Shown: one piece after another, positions 32,085 through 43,888 of the stretch
How the letters are laid out: each line of letters starts with the position of its first letter
How positions within the stretch are numbered: the stretch's first letter is position 1
From: Kribbella sp. VKM Ac-2568
GTDB taxonomy: Bacteria; Actinomycetota; Actinomycetes; Propionibacteriales; Kribbellaceae
Length of the DNA: 64,000 bases
Direction of reading: 5' to 3'
Assembly: GCF_004345365.1 (NCBI RefSeq)
Contig: NZ_SLVF01000002.1
Coordinates: forward strand, 186,001-250,000
Program-made: the position numbers and the translations under genes
The notes under the pieces: model-generated
The model's database searches: none
Told to the model about the DNA's origin: nothing
What the model saw: the letters and a program-made list of their open reading frames with translations, nothing else

Positions 32085-33662
32085 TCAGGAAGAGAGCGGC
32101 CGGTACGCCCCGACCGTCACCTCGCCGGTCAGCTCGACCGTGACGGTCTGCAGACCGATCGGCTGACCCTCCGAGTAGGTGATCAGAGTGACCTCGCCCG
32201 GACGCCGCAAGGTGTACCCGAGAGCGAACGCGTACGCCGCTCCGCCGGTGGTCCCGTTCGTGAAGGTGGTCACCGGCTTGCCGTCCACCACCTTCGTGTC
32301 CGGCCCGACCTGACGGTGCAGGTGACCCGAGAGCAGGAGGGTCGCGCAGCCCCGGTTGGCGGTGTCCGCGAACGACGCCGGATCGTGCACGACCATGGTG
32401 GAGATCCGCTTGTCCTCGGGTTGTTCGCAGGCCACGTCGGCCAGCCGCTCGGACTGCTCGGCGGTCGTCTCGTCGCCCGGGCTGTCGGCACTGCCGAGCC
32501 CGGTCCGGGTCGGATCACTGTCGCCCAGGAAGCGGATCCCTTCGACCTCGACGGGCTTGCTGTCGAGCACGGTGAACTTGTTCTTCCGCATCGCGTCCTC
32601 GATGTGGCCGCCGGCGTCGTGGTTGCCCGCGACCGAGACCACCTTGAGGTCCTTGAAGTGCTGCGCCAGCGAGTTGATGCTGAACACCTCCCAGGCCTGG
32701 CCCGAGGAGGAGTCGTCTCCGGCGTCGATCAGCACCTTCGCGCCGGCCACCTTGGCCACCTCCGCGGCGAACGGGTCCATCCCGATGTTGTCGTGCCGGT
32801 CCGAGACGAGCAGCGCGACGGTCTCCCCCGGGTTCGCCTGGTGGATCCGGCCGCCGACCCGGACGACCCGGTCGCGGAGTTGCCCGTAGAAGTCAGTCGA
32901 CCGCTCGTACGTCTCGACCGCCGTACGGATCACTCCGATCCCGCCCGTGGTGGAGAAGCCGGAGGCGACCTCGACCGTCTTCAGGCGTTCGTCGAAGGAC
33001 AGCTCGGGCAGCAGCGCGGACAGCGGTCGCCAGTCGGTCGGCGCGACCTCGGGGGCGCGCATCCGGCCGGGTCCGAAGATCGAGGCGATGGTGATCAGCA
33101 TCGCGACCAGTACGACGACCGCCCGGTGCCGGACGCGTCGTTCGGAGCTGTGCAGCAGGACGAACAACTCGCGGCGCCGGCGTGGTCCGAGCATCGCCCA
33201 GACGGTGGCGACGACGACCGCGGCGAGCAGGCCGGAACCGGAGCCGGCGACCGCGTTGTCGACCGCCATCTCCCGGACCACCTCGCGGATCCTGGCGATC
33301 TCACCGTCCGGCTGGCTGGCGATCAGGGCGTCGCGGTTGAGCAGTTCGGTGAGGTTGTCGGCATCCGTCTCCTGGATGTCGATGTTGATGCCGAGGTCCG
33401 CGGGCAGGTCGGTCTTCAGCCGCAGCCGCGGGAGGACGGCACCGAGGTCCAGCGTGGCGTGACCGTCGAAGGTCGGCGAGACGGTCGCGGCGTGCGCGCC
33501 GATGGTGACGCGCTCGGAGTCGTTCGCGAAACCGAGCAGTCCGATGGTGGTCGAGACGACGAGCCAGAGCACAACCAACCCGGCCCACGGCGCCGCCTTG
33601 CGGAGCCGGGACCTCGTCACCAGCCGTCCAGACACGCGTCCCAACCTAGAGCCCTTGATCAA
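32085..33662 (-). CDS. Membrane-anchored calcineurin-like metallophosphoesterase
   Basis: The 525-residue protein has one membrane helix near the N-terminus (WAGLVVLWLVVSTTIGLLGF), a region of about 90 outer residues, one or two more helices near residues 145-195, and a C-terminal phosphoesterase domain. Metal motifs in order are VSDRHDN (DxH), DAGDDSSSG, VAGNHDAGG (GNHD), VVHDP and LSGHLHRQ (GHxH). The core is complete, so the enzyme should be active against an outer-face phosphoester of unknown identity. The start is a TTG at 33662 without a clear ribosome site; the GTG at 33635 is an alternative. It lies 73 bases upstream of pyk. Confidence 0.82.
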   Translation of the reverse strand: MIKGSRLGRVSGRLVTRSRLRKAAPWAGLVVLWLVVSTTIGLLGFANDSERVTIGAHAATVSPTFDGHATLDLGAVLPRLRLKTDLPADLGINIDIQETDADNLTELLNRDALIASQPDGEIARIREVVREMAVDNAVAGSGSGLLAAVVVATVWAMLGPRRRRELFVLLHSSERRVRHRAVVVLVAMLITIASIFGPGRMRAPEVAPTDWRPLSALLPELSFDERLKTVEVASGFSTTGGIGVIRTAVETYERSTDFYGQLRDRVVRVGGRIHQANPGETVALLVSDRHDNIGMDPFAAEVAKVAGAKVLIDAGDDSSSGQAWEVFSINSLAQHFKDLKVVSVAGNHDAGGHIEDAMRKNKFTVLDSKPVEVEGIRFLGDSDPTRTGLGSADSPGDETTAEQSERLADVACEQPEDKRISTMVVHDPASFADTANRGCATLLLSGHLHRQVGPDTKVVDGKPVTTFTNGTTGGAAYAFALGYTLRRPGEVTLITYSEGQPIGLQTVTVELTGEVTVGAYRPLSS

Positions 33663-33698
33663 ACGTCCGCACCATGGCGCGCGGCGCGACCCAAGCCT

Positions 33699-33743
33699 CC
33701 GGTACTGCGGACGCCTGCCGCACGCAGGCGTCCGTAGTACCGG
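33699..33743. terminator. Terminator of the gltBD operon
   Basis: A 20-bp stem with one mismatch (33699-33718 with 33724-33743, loop CGCAC) starts six bases after the gltD stop on the minus strand. It also insulates the metallophosphoesterase gene. Confidence 0.9.
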
Positions 33744-33748
33744 TCAAC

Positions 33749-35214
<1,466 letters not shown>

Positions 35215-35215
<1 letters not shown>

Positions 35216-38200
35216 CAGATGGCCTCCATCATCGCTCGCGTGGTGGCGTCCGCGTCCAGCCCGTCGCGCTCGGCGGCCGCCTTGGCCGCCAGCACCCGGG
35301 CGTAGTCGCGGGGCATCACCGTGGTGAACCTGGGGGCCGCCGCGGTCCAGTCGGCGAGCAGCTTGGCCGCCCGTTCCGAGCCGGTCTCCTCGTGGTGCCT
35401 GCGGACCAGGTCGTGCAACAGCTCGGACTCGTCCCCAGTGAGCGGGAGCAGGTCGACCAGCTCCGGGTTCACCAGGGTGCGGTCCAGGTCGAGCACGTGG
35501 GCCACGCCGCCCGACATGCCCGCTGCGAAGTTCCGGCCGACCGCGCCGATCACCACGACGCGACCACCCGTCATGTACTCGCAGGCGTGGTCGCCGACCG
35601 ACTCGACCACGGCGGTGGCGCCGGAGTTCCGCACGCAGAACCGTTGCCCCACGCCACCGTTGATGAACAGCTCACCCGACGTCGCGCCGTATGCGATGAC
35701 GTTGCCGGCGATGATCTGGTCGGCAGCGTCGAAGCGCGCGTGCCGGTCCGGCCGGATCACCACGCGGCCACCGGACAGGCCCTTGCCGACGTAGTCGTTG
35801 GCGTCACCCTCCAACCGGAGCGTCACCCCGCGCGGGACGAAGGCGGCGAACGAGTTGCCGGCCGACCCGGTGAAGGTCAGGTCGATCGTCTCGTCCGGCA
35901 GCCCCGCGGCCTTGTACCGCTTGGTGATCTCGTGGCCGAGCATGGTGCCGACGGTCCGGTTCACGTTCCGGATCGGTAGCTGCGCCCGGACCGGCTCGCC
36001 GTTCTCGAGCGCGGGTGCGCAGATCCGGATCAGCTCGTTGTCCAGCGCTTTGTCAAGCCCGTGGTCCTGCAGCACGGTCTGGTGCCGCGAAGCACCTTCC
36101 GGCAGCGAGGGCACGTGCAGCATCGGCGTCAGGTCGAGCCCGTCGGACTTCCAGTGGTCGACCGCGCGCTGGATGTCGAGCACGTCGGCGTGGCCGATCG
36201 CCTCGTCCAGCGACCGGAAACCCAGCTCCGCCAGGTACTCCCGGACCTCCTCGGCGATGAACTCGAAGAAGTTGACCACGAACTCGGGCTTCCCGGAGAA
36301 CCGCTCACGCAGTACCGGGTTCTGCGTCGCGACGCCGACCGGGCAGGTGTCCAGGTGGCAGACGCGCATCATGATGCAGCCCGAGACCACCAGCGGAGCC
36401 GTGGCGAAGCCGTACTCCTCCGCGCCGAGCAGAGCCGCGATCACGACGTCCCGGCCGGTCTTGAGCTGGCCGTCGGTCTGAACGACGATCCGGTCCCGCA
36501 AACCGTTCAGCAGCAGGGTCTGCTGGGTCTCGGCGAGACCGAGCTCCCAGGGACCGCCCGCGTGCTTCAGCGACGTCAGCGGAGCCGCACCGGTACCGCC
36601 GTCGTGGCCGGAGATCAGTACGACGTCCGCGTGCGCCTTGCTGACGCCGGCGGCGATCGTGCCGACACCAACCTCCGAGACCAGCTTCACGTGAATCCGC
36701 GCGGACGGGTTCGCGTTCTTCAGGTCGTGGATCAGCTGGGCCAGATCCTCGATCGAGTAGATGTCGTGGTGCGGGGGCGGCGAGATCAGGCCGACGCCCG
36801 GGGTGGAGTGCCGCGTGCTCGCCACCCACGGGTACACCTTGTTCCCGGGCAGCTGACCACCCTCGCCGGGCTTCGCGCCCTGCGCCATCTTGATCTGGAT
36901 GTCGTCGGAGTTCGTCAGGTACTCCGAGGTGACGCCGAACCGGCCGGACGCGACCTGCTTGATCGAGCTGCGCCGGGCCGGGTCGTGCAGCCGGTCGGAG
37001 TCCTCGCCGCCCTCACCGGTGTTCGACTTGCCGCCGAGCTGGTTCATCGCGATCGCCAGCGTGGTGTGCGCCTCGGCGCTGATCGAGCCGTAGCTCATCG
37101 CGCCGGTGGAGAACCGCTTGACGATCGCCGCCACCGGCTCGACCTCGTCGATCGGGATCGGGTCCCGGCCGGACTTGAACCCGAAGAGGCCGCGCAGCGT
37201 CATCAGCCGCTCGGACTGCTCGTCCACCCGGGCCGTGTACTGCTTGAAGATGTCGTACCGCCCGGTGCGGGTGGAGTGCTGCAGCCGGAACACCGTCTCC
37301 GGGTCGAACAGGTGCGGCTCGCCCTCGCGGCGCCACTGGTACTCGCCGCCGATCTCGAGCTTGCGGTGCGCGGCGACGATGCCGTCCGCCGGGTACGCCC
37401 GCAGGTGCCGGCGCCGGACCTCCTCGGCGATGACGTCCAGCCCGATCCCGCCGAGCTTGGACGACGTACCGGTGAAGTAGGCATCGACCAGGTCCGGCGA
37501 CAGGCCGTTGGCCTCGAAGATCTGCGCACCGGTGTACGACGCGACGGTGGACACGCCCATCTTCGACATCACCTTGAGGACGCCCTTGCCGAGCGACTTC
37601 ACCAGGTTCCGGACGGCCTGCTCCGGCTCGATCCCGGGCAGGTAGGTGCCGCGGCGGCAGAGGTCCTCGACGGACTCCAGCGCCAGGTACGGGTTGACCG
37701 CGGCCGCGCCGTAGCCCATCAGCAGGGCGACGTGGTGGACCTCACGCACGTCTCCTGCCTCGACGACCAGGCCGACCTGCGTGCGGGTCTTCTCCCTCAC
37801 CAGGTGGTGATGAACCGCGGCGGTCAGCAGCAGCGACGGGATCGGCGCGTTCTCGGCGTTCGAATGCCGGTCGGACAGCACCAGGATGCGGGCGCCGTCC
37901 GCGATGGCCGCGTCGGCCTCCGTGCAGATCTCCTCGAGCCTGGCCTTCAGCGAGGCGCCGCCGCCCTCGACCTCGTAGACACCGCGCAACACGGTCGTCG
38001 CGAGGCCTGGGAGGTCGCCGTCCAGGTTGATGTGGCGCAGCTTGGCCAGCTCGTCGTTGGTGATCACCGGGAACGGCAGCACCACCTGACGGCAGGACGC
38101 CGGGCTCGGGTTGAGCAGATTCGCCTCGGGCCCCAGCGACGACGAAAGCGAGGTGACAAGCTCCTCGCGGATCGCGTCCAGCGGCGGGTTGGTGACTTGG

Positions 38201-39753
38201 GCGAACAACTGGGCGAAGTAGTCGAACAGCAGCCGCGGCCGGTCGCTCAGGACGGCGATCGGGGTGTCCGTGCCCATCGAGCCGATCGGCTCGGCGCCGG
38301 ACTTCGCCATCGGGGTGAGCAGCACCCGCAGCTCTTCCTCGGTGTACCCGAACACCTGCTGGCGACGGGTCACCGAAGCGTGGCTGTGGACGACGTGCTC
38401 GCGCTCGTGCAGGTCCTCGAACCGGATCAGGCCCGCGTGCAGCCACTCGTCGTACGGGTGCTCGTCGGCCAGTGCCGACTTCACCTCGTGGTCGGTGATG
38501 ATCCGGTGCGCGTCGACGTCGACCAGGAAGATCCGGCCCGGCTCGAGCCGGCCCTTCTGGGTCACGGTCGCCGGGTCGATGTCGAGCACCCCGGCCTCGG
38601 AAGCGAGAACGACGAGACCGTCCTCCGTCACCCAGTACCGCGAGGGGCGCAGGCCGTTCCGGTCGAGTACGGCGCCGACCTTGGTGCCGTCGGAGAACAC
38701 CACCGAGGCGGGTCCGTCCCACGGCTCCATCAGGGTGGAGTGGAATTCGTAGAACGCGCGTCGCTTCGGATCCATCGTGGTGGCGTTCTCCCACGCCTCC
38801 GGGATCATCATCAGCATCGCGTGCGGCAACGAGCGGCCGCCCAGGTGCAGGAGCTCCAGCACCTCGTCGAACGACGCCGAGTCGGACGCGTCCGGAGTAC
38901 AGATCGGGTAGATCTGCTCGAGGTCACCCGGGATCAGGTCGCTGGCGAGCAGCGCCTCGCGGGCCCGCATCCAGTTCCGGTTGCCCTGCACGGTGTTGAT
39001 CTCGCCGTTGTGGGCGATGTACCGGTACGGGTGGGCCAGCGGCCAGGACGGGAACGTGTTGGTGGAGAACCGCGAGTGCACGACGCCGATCGCCGAGGCG
39101 AGGTCCGGGTCGGTCAGCTCGGGGAAGAACTTGTCCAGCTGGTCGGTCGTCAGCATCCCCTTGTAGGTGATGGTGCGGCCGGACAGCGACGGGAAGTAGG
39201 TCGCGGTCTCCCGCTCGGCCCGCTTGCGCAGCCGGAACGCCATCCGCTCCAGCGCCAGTCCCATCACCCGGCCGGCCTTGGCCGCCACGAACAGCTGGCG
39301 GAACACCGGCATCACCGAGCGCGCGGTGGCTCCGAGCAGCGCGGGATCGGTCGGCACGTCGCGCCAACCGAGCACCGTCAGGTTCTCCTCGGCGGCGAGC
39401 TCCTCGATCCGGGCGACGGCCTTGGCGGCGTCGTCGGCCTCCTGGGGAAGGAACGCGATACCCGTCGCATAGCTCCGCGGTACGGGCAGCTCGAAGTCGC
39501 ACACCTTGCGGTAGAACGCGTCGGGGACCTGCAGCAGGATGCCGGCGCCATCGCCGGAATCGGGCTCGGCGCCGGAGGCGCCACGGTGTTCCAGATTGCG
39601 CAGGGCGGTCAAAGCCTTGGCCACGATGTCGTGGCTCGGTTCACCGGTGAGGGTTGCGACGAAGGCGACACCACACGCGTCGTGCTCGTGGCGTCCGTCG
39701 TACAGACCCTCGCTCGGCCTGTGCCTGATGAAAAAGGGGGGGCGACCAAACAT
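35215..39753 (-). CDS. gltB: Glutamate synthase large subunit
   Basis: The 1512-residue enzyme makes two glutamates from glutamine and 2-oxoglutarate. It begins with a 26-residue propeptide before the catalytic Cys27 ([14 protein letters not shown]), which becomes N-terminal after processing. The central and FMN domains follow ([35 protein letters not shown]). The 3Fe-4S cysteines lie in [20 protein letters not shown], and the C-terminal GXGXG beta-helix domain closes the protein. The ATG at 39753 follows a GGGAG site. It forms the ammonia-assimilation operon with gltD. Confidence 0.97.
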
Positions 39754-40150
39754 TCAGGGGCTCCCGTCGTCCTACGGTCAACAACTGGCCGCGGGACAAC
39801 ACTGGCCCAAGCCGGGAGTCCCGAGACTACCTCATGACGCCCGACAGATGGACAGCCATTCCACCGTCACAACGCCTTTCACAATCCGCTGTCACGCCAC
39901 GTGAGCAAGCGCTCACTCGTCTGTCTACCCATGGTGACAGCACCCCCTTCCCACCCACCAGACACGACCCCGAGAATTCACCCGTGACCTGGGGACCGAG
40001 GGACGGCTGGCAGCCGCTCACGTCCGGGACCGGGCAGGCGAATGGTGGCGTCTGGGTCACCGGCGAGGGCTGGGTGGTGAAGAGCGAATGGTCTCGGTAG
40101 GTGACGTCATCGAAGAGGCCTCCCGCCAGGCGGCATAGAAGGCTGCGACG
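39754..40150. promoter_or_regulatory. gltB upstream region with palindrome at 39901-39916
   Basis: This 397-base gap should hold the gltBD promoter. GTGAGC-AAGC-GCTCAC at 39901-39916 is a perfect 6-4-6 palindrome about 150 bases before the gltB start, a good operator candidate. Several GTGA/TCAC elements cluster at 39866-39900 but do not fit a clean GlnR box. A plus-strand open frame at 39834-40100 has no coding features I trust. Confidence 0.4.
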
Positions 40151-40927
40151 CTAAATGCCTGGGCCTACCAGGGTGCCGACGAAGTAGGTGAGGGCTGCGG
40201 CGGCGCCGCCGAGGATCAGCTGGCGGAGGCCGGAGTACCACCAGGAGCGGGTGGTGACGCGGCTGACGACCGCGCCGCAGATGAAGAGCGCGGTGAGGGA
40301 CATGATCAGCGCGGGCAGCACGTTCGAGGCGCCGAGCAGGTACGGCAGGACCGGGATGATCGCGCCGATCGCGAAGCAGACGAACGACGACGCCGCCGCG
40401 ACCACCGGGGACGGCAGGTCGTTGGGGTCGAGGCCGAGCTCTTCGCGGACGTGCTCCTCGAGCGCCTGCTCGGGGTTCGCGTGGAACTGCTGGGCGACCT
40501 TGCTCGCCAGCTCCGGGTCGAGGCCCTTCGCCTCGTAGGTCTCGGCGAGCTCCAGCTCCTCGTCGCCGGGGTGGCGCTGGATCTCGCGCCGTTCGACCTC
40601 GATCTCGGCGCGGGCGAGCTCGCGCTGCGAGGCGACCGAGGTGTACTCCCCCGCCGCCATCGAGAACGCGCCCGCCGCCAGCCCCGCGAGCCCGGCCAGC
40701 ACGATGAACTGCGACCCGGACTCGGTGCCGCCGTCCATGCCGGCGATCAGCGCGAAGTTCGAGACCAGCCCGTCCATCGCCCCGAACACCGCCGGCCGCA
40801 GCCAGCCACCCGTCACATCGCGATGCGTGTGGTCCCCGGAATGCTCCGCGGACACCTCCGGTCCGCCGGAAGTCGGCGGCGAGGTGGGGTCCTCGCCGCC
40901 GGCAGCAGGTACAACGGGGTCAGTCAC
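40151..40927 (-). CDS. VIT1/CCC1-family iron/manganese transporter
   Basis: A 258-residue membrane protein whose GTG start at 40927 overlaps the lgt stop by eight bases; a longer frame inside lgt is rejected. The VIT1 pattern is clear: LRPAVFGAMDGLVSNFALIA, then AGAFSMAAGEYTSVASQREL. The long cytoplasmic metal-binding loop is rich in Glu (EIEVERREIQRHPGDEELEL), and the last three helices form the closing part. The first 30 residues contain several histidines (SAEHSGDHTHRD), a possible extra metal site. Relatives export ferrous iron or manganese by proton exchange. Coupling to lgt is physical; a functional link is not evident. Confidence 0.88.
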   Translation of the reverse strand: MTDPVVPAAGGEDPTSPPTSGGPEVSAEHSGDHTHRDVTGGWLRPAVFGAMDGLVSNFALIAGMDGGTESGSQFIVLAGLAGLAAGAFSMAAGEYTSVASQRELARAEIEVERREIQRHPGDEELELAETYEAKGLDPELASKVAQQFHANPEQALEEHVREELGLDPNDLPSPVVAAASSFVCFAIGAIIPVLPYLLGASNVLPALIMSLTALFICGAVVSRVTTRSWWYSGLRQLILGGAAAALTYFVGTLVGPGI

Positions 40928-41960
40928 GGGGCCTGTCAGTCGGGGATCCGGCTTCGACCTTGGCGTCCTTTTCGCCGCCGGGGGCGGCGGTGTCCGCGGA
41001 CGGCTGGTCCGCGTCAGCCGGGACCGCCTCCTCGGAGGAAGGGGTCTCGGCCACGGTGTCCGCCGGTTCGTCGGCATCCGCCGCGGTGTCGGAGGGCTTG
41101 TCGCCGCCGGCCGCGGGACCGCCGGAGATGTCCTCCTGGCCGGGCTTCAGGCGGAGGCTGATGATGAAGTAGGCGACGGCGAGCACGAACATCACCATCG
41201 ACACCCACACGTTCAGCCGGAGTCCGGCGAACTCGTTCACCGTGTCGATCCGCAGGTTCTCGATCCACGCCCGGCCCAGGGTGTAGCCGGCGACGTACAG
41301 GGCGAAGGCGCGGCCGTGGCCGAGCTTGTAGCGCCGGTCGACCAGGATCACCAGCGCGATCACACCGAGGTTCCAGATCGCTTCGTAGAGGAAGGTCGGG
41401 TGGAAGGTGGCGAAGTCCATGTAGCCCGGGGGCCGGTGCTCCGGGGCGATCTCCAGGCCCCAGGGCCGGTCCGTCGGCTTCCCGAACAGTTCCTGGTTGA
41501 AGTAGTTCCCGAACCGGCCGATCACCTGGGCCAGCGCGATCCCGGGCGCCATCGCGTCGGCGACGGCGAGGAACGGCACCTTGTGCCGGCGGCAGGCGAT
41601 CCAGGCGCCGAGCGCGCCGAACGCGACCGCACCCCAGATACCGAGGCCGCCGTGCCAGATCTTCAGCGCGTCGATCGGGTGCTTGCCCTCGCCGAAGTAC
41701 AGCTCGGCGTCGGTGATCACGTGGTAGATCCGGGCCCCGACCAGGCCGAACGGCACCGCCCACATGATGATGTCGGCGAGCACCTCAGCCGAGCCGCCGC
41801 GGGCGACCCAGCGTTTCCGGCCCAGCCAGTAACCGGCGAAGATGCCGAGCAGGATGCAGATGGCGTAGGCACGCAGCGGCAACGGGCCGAGGTGCCAGAC
41901 GCCCTGGCTGGGACTGGGGATGAACGCCGGGATGATCACGGCGGGCAGCAGACTAGACAT
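40920..41960 (-). CDS. lgt: Prolipoprotein diacylglyceryl transferase
   Basis: The 346-residue membrane enzyme moves diacylglycerol from phosphatidylglycerol to the lipobox cysteine of prolipoproteins such as LivK and the SCO1 protein here. The Lgt signature GRFGNYFNQELFGKPT is intact, as are RAYAICILLGIFAGYWLG and HPTFLYEAIWNLGV. Seven or so membrane helices end near residue 270. About 75 residues of acidic, Ala/Pro/Asp-rich tail follow and are probably disordered. It sits 72 bases after the DsbA-like gene. lgt after trpA is conserved in actinobacteria, but here three redox genes intervene. Confidence 0.96.
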   Translation of the reverse strand: MSSLLPAVIIPAFIPSPSQGVWHLGPLPLRAYAICILLGIFAGYWLGRKRWVARGGSAEVLADIIMWAVPFGLVGARIYHVITDAELYFGEGKHPIDALKIWHGGLGIWGAVAFGALGAWIACRRHKVPFLAVADAMAPGIALAQVIGRFGNYFNQELFGKPTDRPWGLEIAPEHRPPGYMDFATFHPTFLYEAIWNLGVIALVILVDRRYKLGHGRAFALYVAGYTLGRAWIENLRIDTVNEFAGLRLNVWVSMVMFVLAVAYFIISLRLKPGQEDISGGPAAGGDKPSDTAADADEPADTVAETPSSEEAVPADADQPSADTAAPGGEKDAKVEAGSPTDRPRD

Positions 41961-42032
41961 GGCAAGCAGGAACGCTACTCGACCGGCCCCACCGCGACCA
42001 CCAACACGGGGTCACGATGGGGACTCGGTGCG

Positions 42033-42740
42033 TCAGTTCGTGGCCCCGACGGCCTTCTCCAGGCCCTCAGGAGTGAGCTGGTCGCCACTCAGCATCTTGT
42101 CGTTCACGAAGACTGTGGGAGTGCCTTCCACCTTGCGGTCGTTGGCCGCCTGGGCGATCGAGTCGAGCCAGCCCTTGTAGCTGTTGTCGTTGACCGCCGC
42201 CTCGAACTTCTGGTCGTCGATGCCGAGCTGCTTGCCCAGGTCGATCAGCTGGTCGGTGGTCCAGGCCTTGGAGAAGTCGCCGTACATGCCGTCGGCGTAG
42301 CTCAGTGCCTTGCCGTTCGCGGCGGCCGCGGCGAACGCGTTGGCAAGCCGGGGCGAGTCATCCGGGCTCACGAAAGCCAGCGGCCAGTAGGTCAGGGTGG
42401 CGGTGCCGTCCTCGACCAGCTTGTCGATGGTCGGGCCGGACTCCTCCTCGAAGTCCGCGCAGTGCGGGCAGCGGAAGTCGAGGTACAGGTCGATGTGCGA
42501 CTTGGCGCCGGCCTTGCCGACCGTGACGCCCTTGCCGTTGGTGCCGGGTCCGGTGATCACCGCGGGCTCAGGCCCGCCGCTGGTGGTCACCTCGACCTTG
42601 GAGTGCTTGCGCCAGTAGTCGACACCGACCGCGGCGATGATGGCGAGCACCACCACGACCACGATGACGATGCCGGGCGAGATCCGCCGCTTCTGCTGCA
42701 GCAGCGGATTGACCGGGGGCTTGGGCTGGGTCTTGCTCAC
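42033..42740 (-). CDS. DsbA-family thioredoxin-like membrane protein
   Basis: The 235-residue protein has one N-terminal anchor (GIVIVVVVVLAIIAAVGVDY) and an outer thioredoxin fold with active site FRCPHCADFEE (CPHC, DsbA-type) and the cis-proline loop in VEGTPTVFVNDKML. It probably oxidises or carries disulfides in secreted proteins. The GTG at 42740 overlaps the MauE stop (GTGA) and has AGGAG about ten bases upstream. With MauE and SCO1 it forms an extracytoplasmic redox cassette. Confidence 0.9.
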   Translation of the reverse strand: MSKTQPKPPVNPLLQQKRRISPGIVIVVVVVLAIIAAVGVDYWRKHSKVEVTTSGGPEPAVITGPGTNGKGVTVGKAGAKSHIDLYLDFRCPHCADFEEESGPTIDKLVEDGTATLTYWPLAFVSPDDSPRLANAFAAAAANGKALSYADGMYGDFSKAWTTDQLIDLGKQLGIDDQKFEAAVNDNSYKGWLDSIAQAANDRKVEGTPTVFVNDKMLSGDQLTPEGLEKAVGATN

Positions 42741-43222
42741 GACGCGGTTACTCCTGTCGACACGTGCGGATCCGATTCGAGCGCGAACTTGCTGCGCGGG
42801 CTGAACCACAGCCACCCCGCGAGCACCAGCAGACCGACGTCCCGCAGGATCTCCTGCAAGTACTTCGTCTGGCCGGGCGCGACCTGACCGCCGCCGCCGA
42901 AGCAGCCACAGTCGATCGCCAGACCACGAGCCCAGGCGGAGGACACCGCGGCGATGAACACCACCATGAAAACACCGGCCACCGCGGCGGCGGGCCGGAC
43001 ACCGTAACCGACGATCAACAGCAACCCGATCGCGATCTCCAGGAACGGCAGCACCAGCCCCACGATGCTGTCGAACCCGGACGGAAGCAGTTCGTAGGCC
43101 CGGACCGCCTGCGCGGCGACCTCCGGGTCGGTGACCTTGAGCGCGCCGGCCACCAGCATCACGCCGCCGAGCACCAGCCGGGCGAGCAGCGACACCCACG
43201 GGAACCAAGGTTGCTGCTTCAC
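42737..43222 (-). CDS. MauE/DoxX-family membrane protein
   Basis: A 161-residue protein with four membrane segments. It has LLARLVLGGVMLVAGALKVT and FLEIAIGLLLIVGYGVRPA, and the cysteine pair LAIDCGCFGGGG that marks the MauE branch. MauE-like proteins are thought to act with DsbA or thioredoxin-like partners in disulfide chemistry. The GTG at 43222 overlaps the SCO1 stop (GTGA) with a GAGGAG site. A longer frame from 43288 runs back through SCO1 and is rejected. Confidence 0.87.
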   Translation of the reverse strand: MKQQPWFPWVSLLARLVLGGVMLVAGALKVTDPEVAAQAVRAYELLPSGFDSIVGLVLPFLEIAIGLLLIVGYGVRPAAAVAGVFMVVFIAAVSSAWARGLAIDCGCFGGGGQVAPGQTKYLQEILRDVGLLVLAGWLWFSPRSKFALESDPHVSTGVTAS

Positions 43223-43881
43223 TGGTTCTCCTCGACGAGCTTGCCGAAGTCGTGCGCGAGGTCGCCGATCGCCGCGTTCGACAGCCACAGCACGGTGGCC
43301 TTGTCGTTCGCGCCGAAACCGAGCACCTGGGCGCCGTGGCCCACCTCGTACCCGCCGGAGGGCAGCTTCTTCATGCCCTCCACCGGGACGCCGACGGCCT
43401 TGGCGATGTCCTTGATCGAGGTCAGGTTGCCGGTCAGCCCGACGAACGACGGGTCGAACCGGTCCAGGTACTTGCGGATCACCGGTCCAGTGTCCCTCGC
43501 CGGATCAGTGGTGATGAACAGCAGTTGAACCTGGTCGCGCACCGACTCGTCCAGCTTGGTCAGCGCGGAGGCGACGTCGGCCATCACCGTCGGGCAGACG
43601 TCCGGGCAGTTCGTGTAGCCGAAGAACACCAGCGTGACCGGCTTCTTCGTCGACGTGACCAGGTTGAACTCGTTGCCCGAGGTGTCGGTCAGCGAGGTGG
43701 CCGGTAGCGAGTACGGCCGGTCCAGCGTTGCCCCGCGCAACCCGTTCGGGTCACCGGCCGGGGTGCGGATGATCGCCCCACCGGGGTTTTCGGCTGACTG
43801 CTTCGGCCCGCTGCTGCAGCCCACGAGGGCAAGCAGAGCCACCGCGGCGAAGAAAACAGCCGCGTTCCTGGTTCGACTCAC
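43219..43881 (-). CDS. SCO1/SenC copper-chaperone lipoprotein
   Basis: A 220-residue lipoprotein with signal and lipobox LLALVGC (Cys near residue 22). The SCO domain has the copper site VFFGYTNCPDVCPTVMADVA (CxxxC) and a downstream histidine in YEVGHGAQVLGF. SCO1 proteins deliver copper to the CuA centre of cytochrome oxidase or act as thiol reductases. It starts at a GTG seven bases after trpA and is first in the three-gene redox cassette. No oxidase genes are in the window. Confidence 0.92.
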   Translation of the reverse strand: MSRTRNAAVFFAAVALLALVGCSSGPKQSAENPGGAIIRTPAGDPNGLRGATLDRPYSLPATSLTDTSGNEFNLVTSTKKPVTLVFFGYTNCPDVCPTVMADVASALTKLDESVRDQVQLLFITTDPARDTGPVIRKYLDRFDPSFVGLTGNLTSIKDIAKAVGVPVEGMKKLPSGGYEVGHGAQVLGFGANDKATVLWLSNAAIGDLAHDFGKLVEENQ

Positions 43882-43888
43882 GGCGGTT

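Noticed and set aside
30158..32143. 661-codon plus-strand open frame
   Set aside because: Antisense to pyk with no recognisable domain.
36061..39837. 1258-codon plus-strand open frame
   Set aside because: It lies antisense to gltB, whose motifs are complete. High GC creates long antisense frames.
39834..40100. 88-codon open frame upstream of gltB
   Set aside because: No ribosome site, no domain, unusual composition, and it overlaps the likely promoter region.
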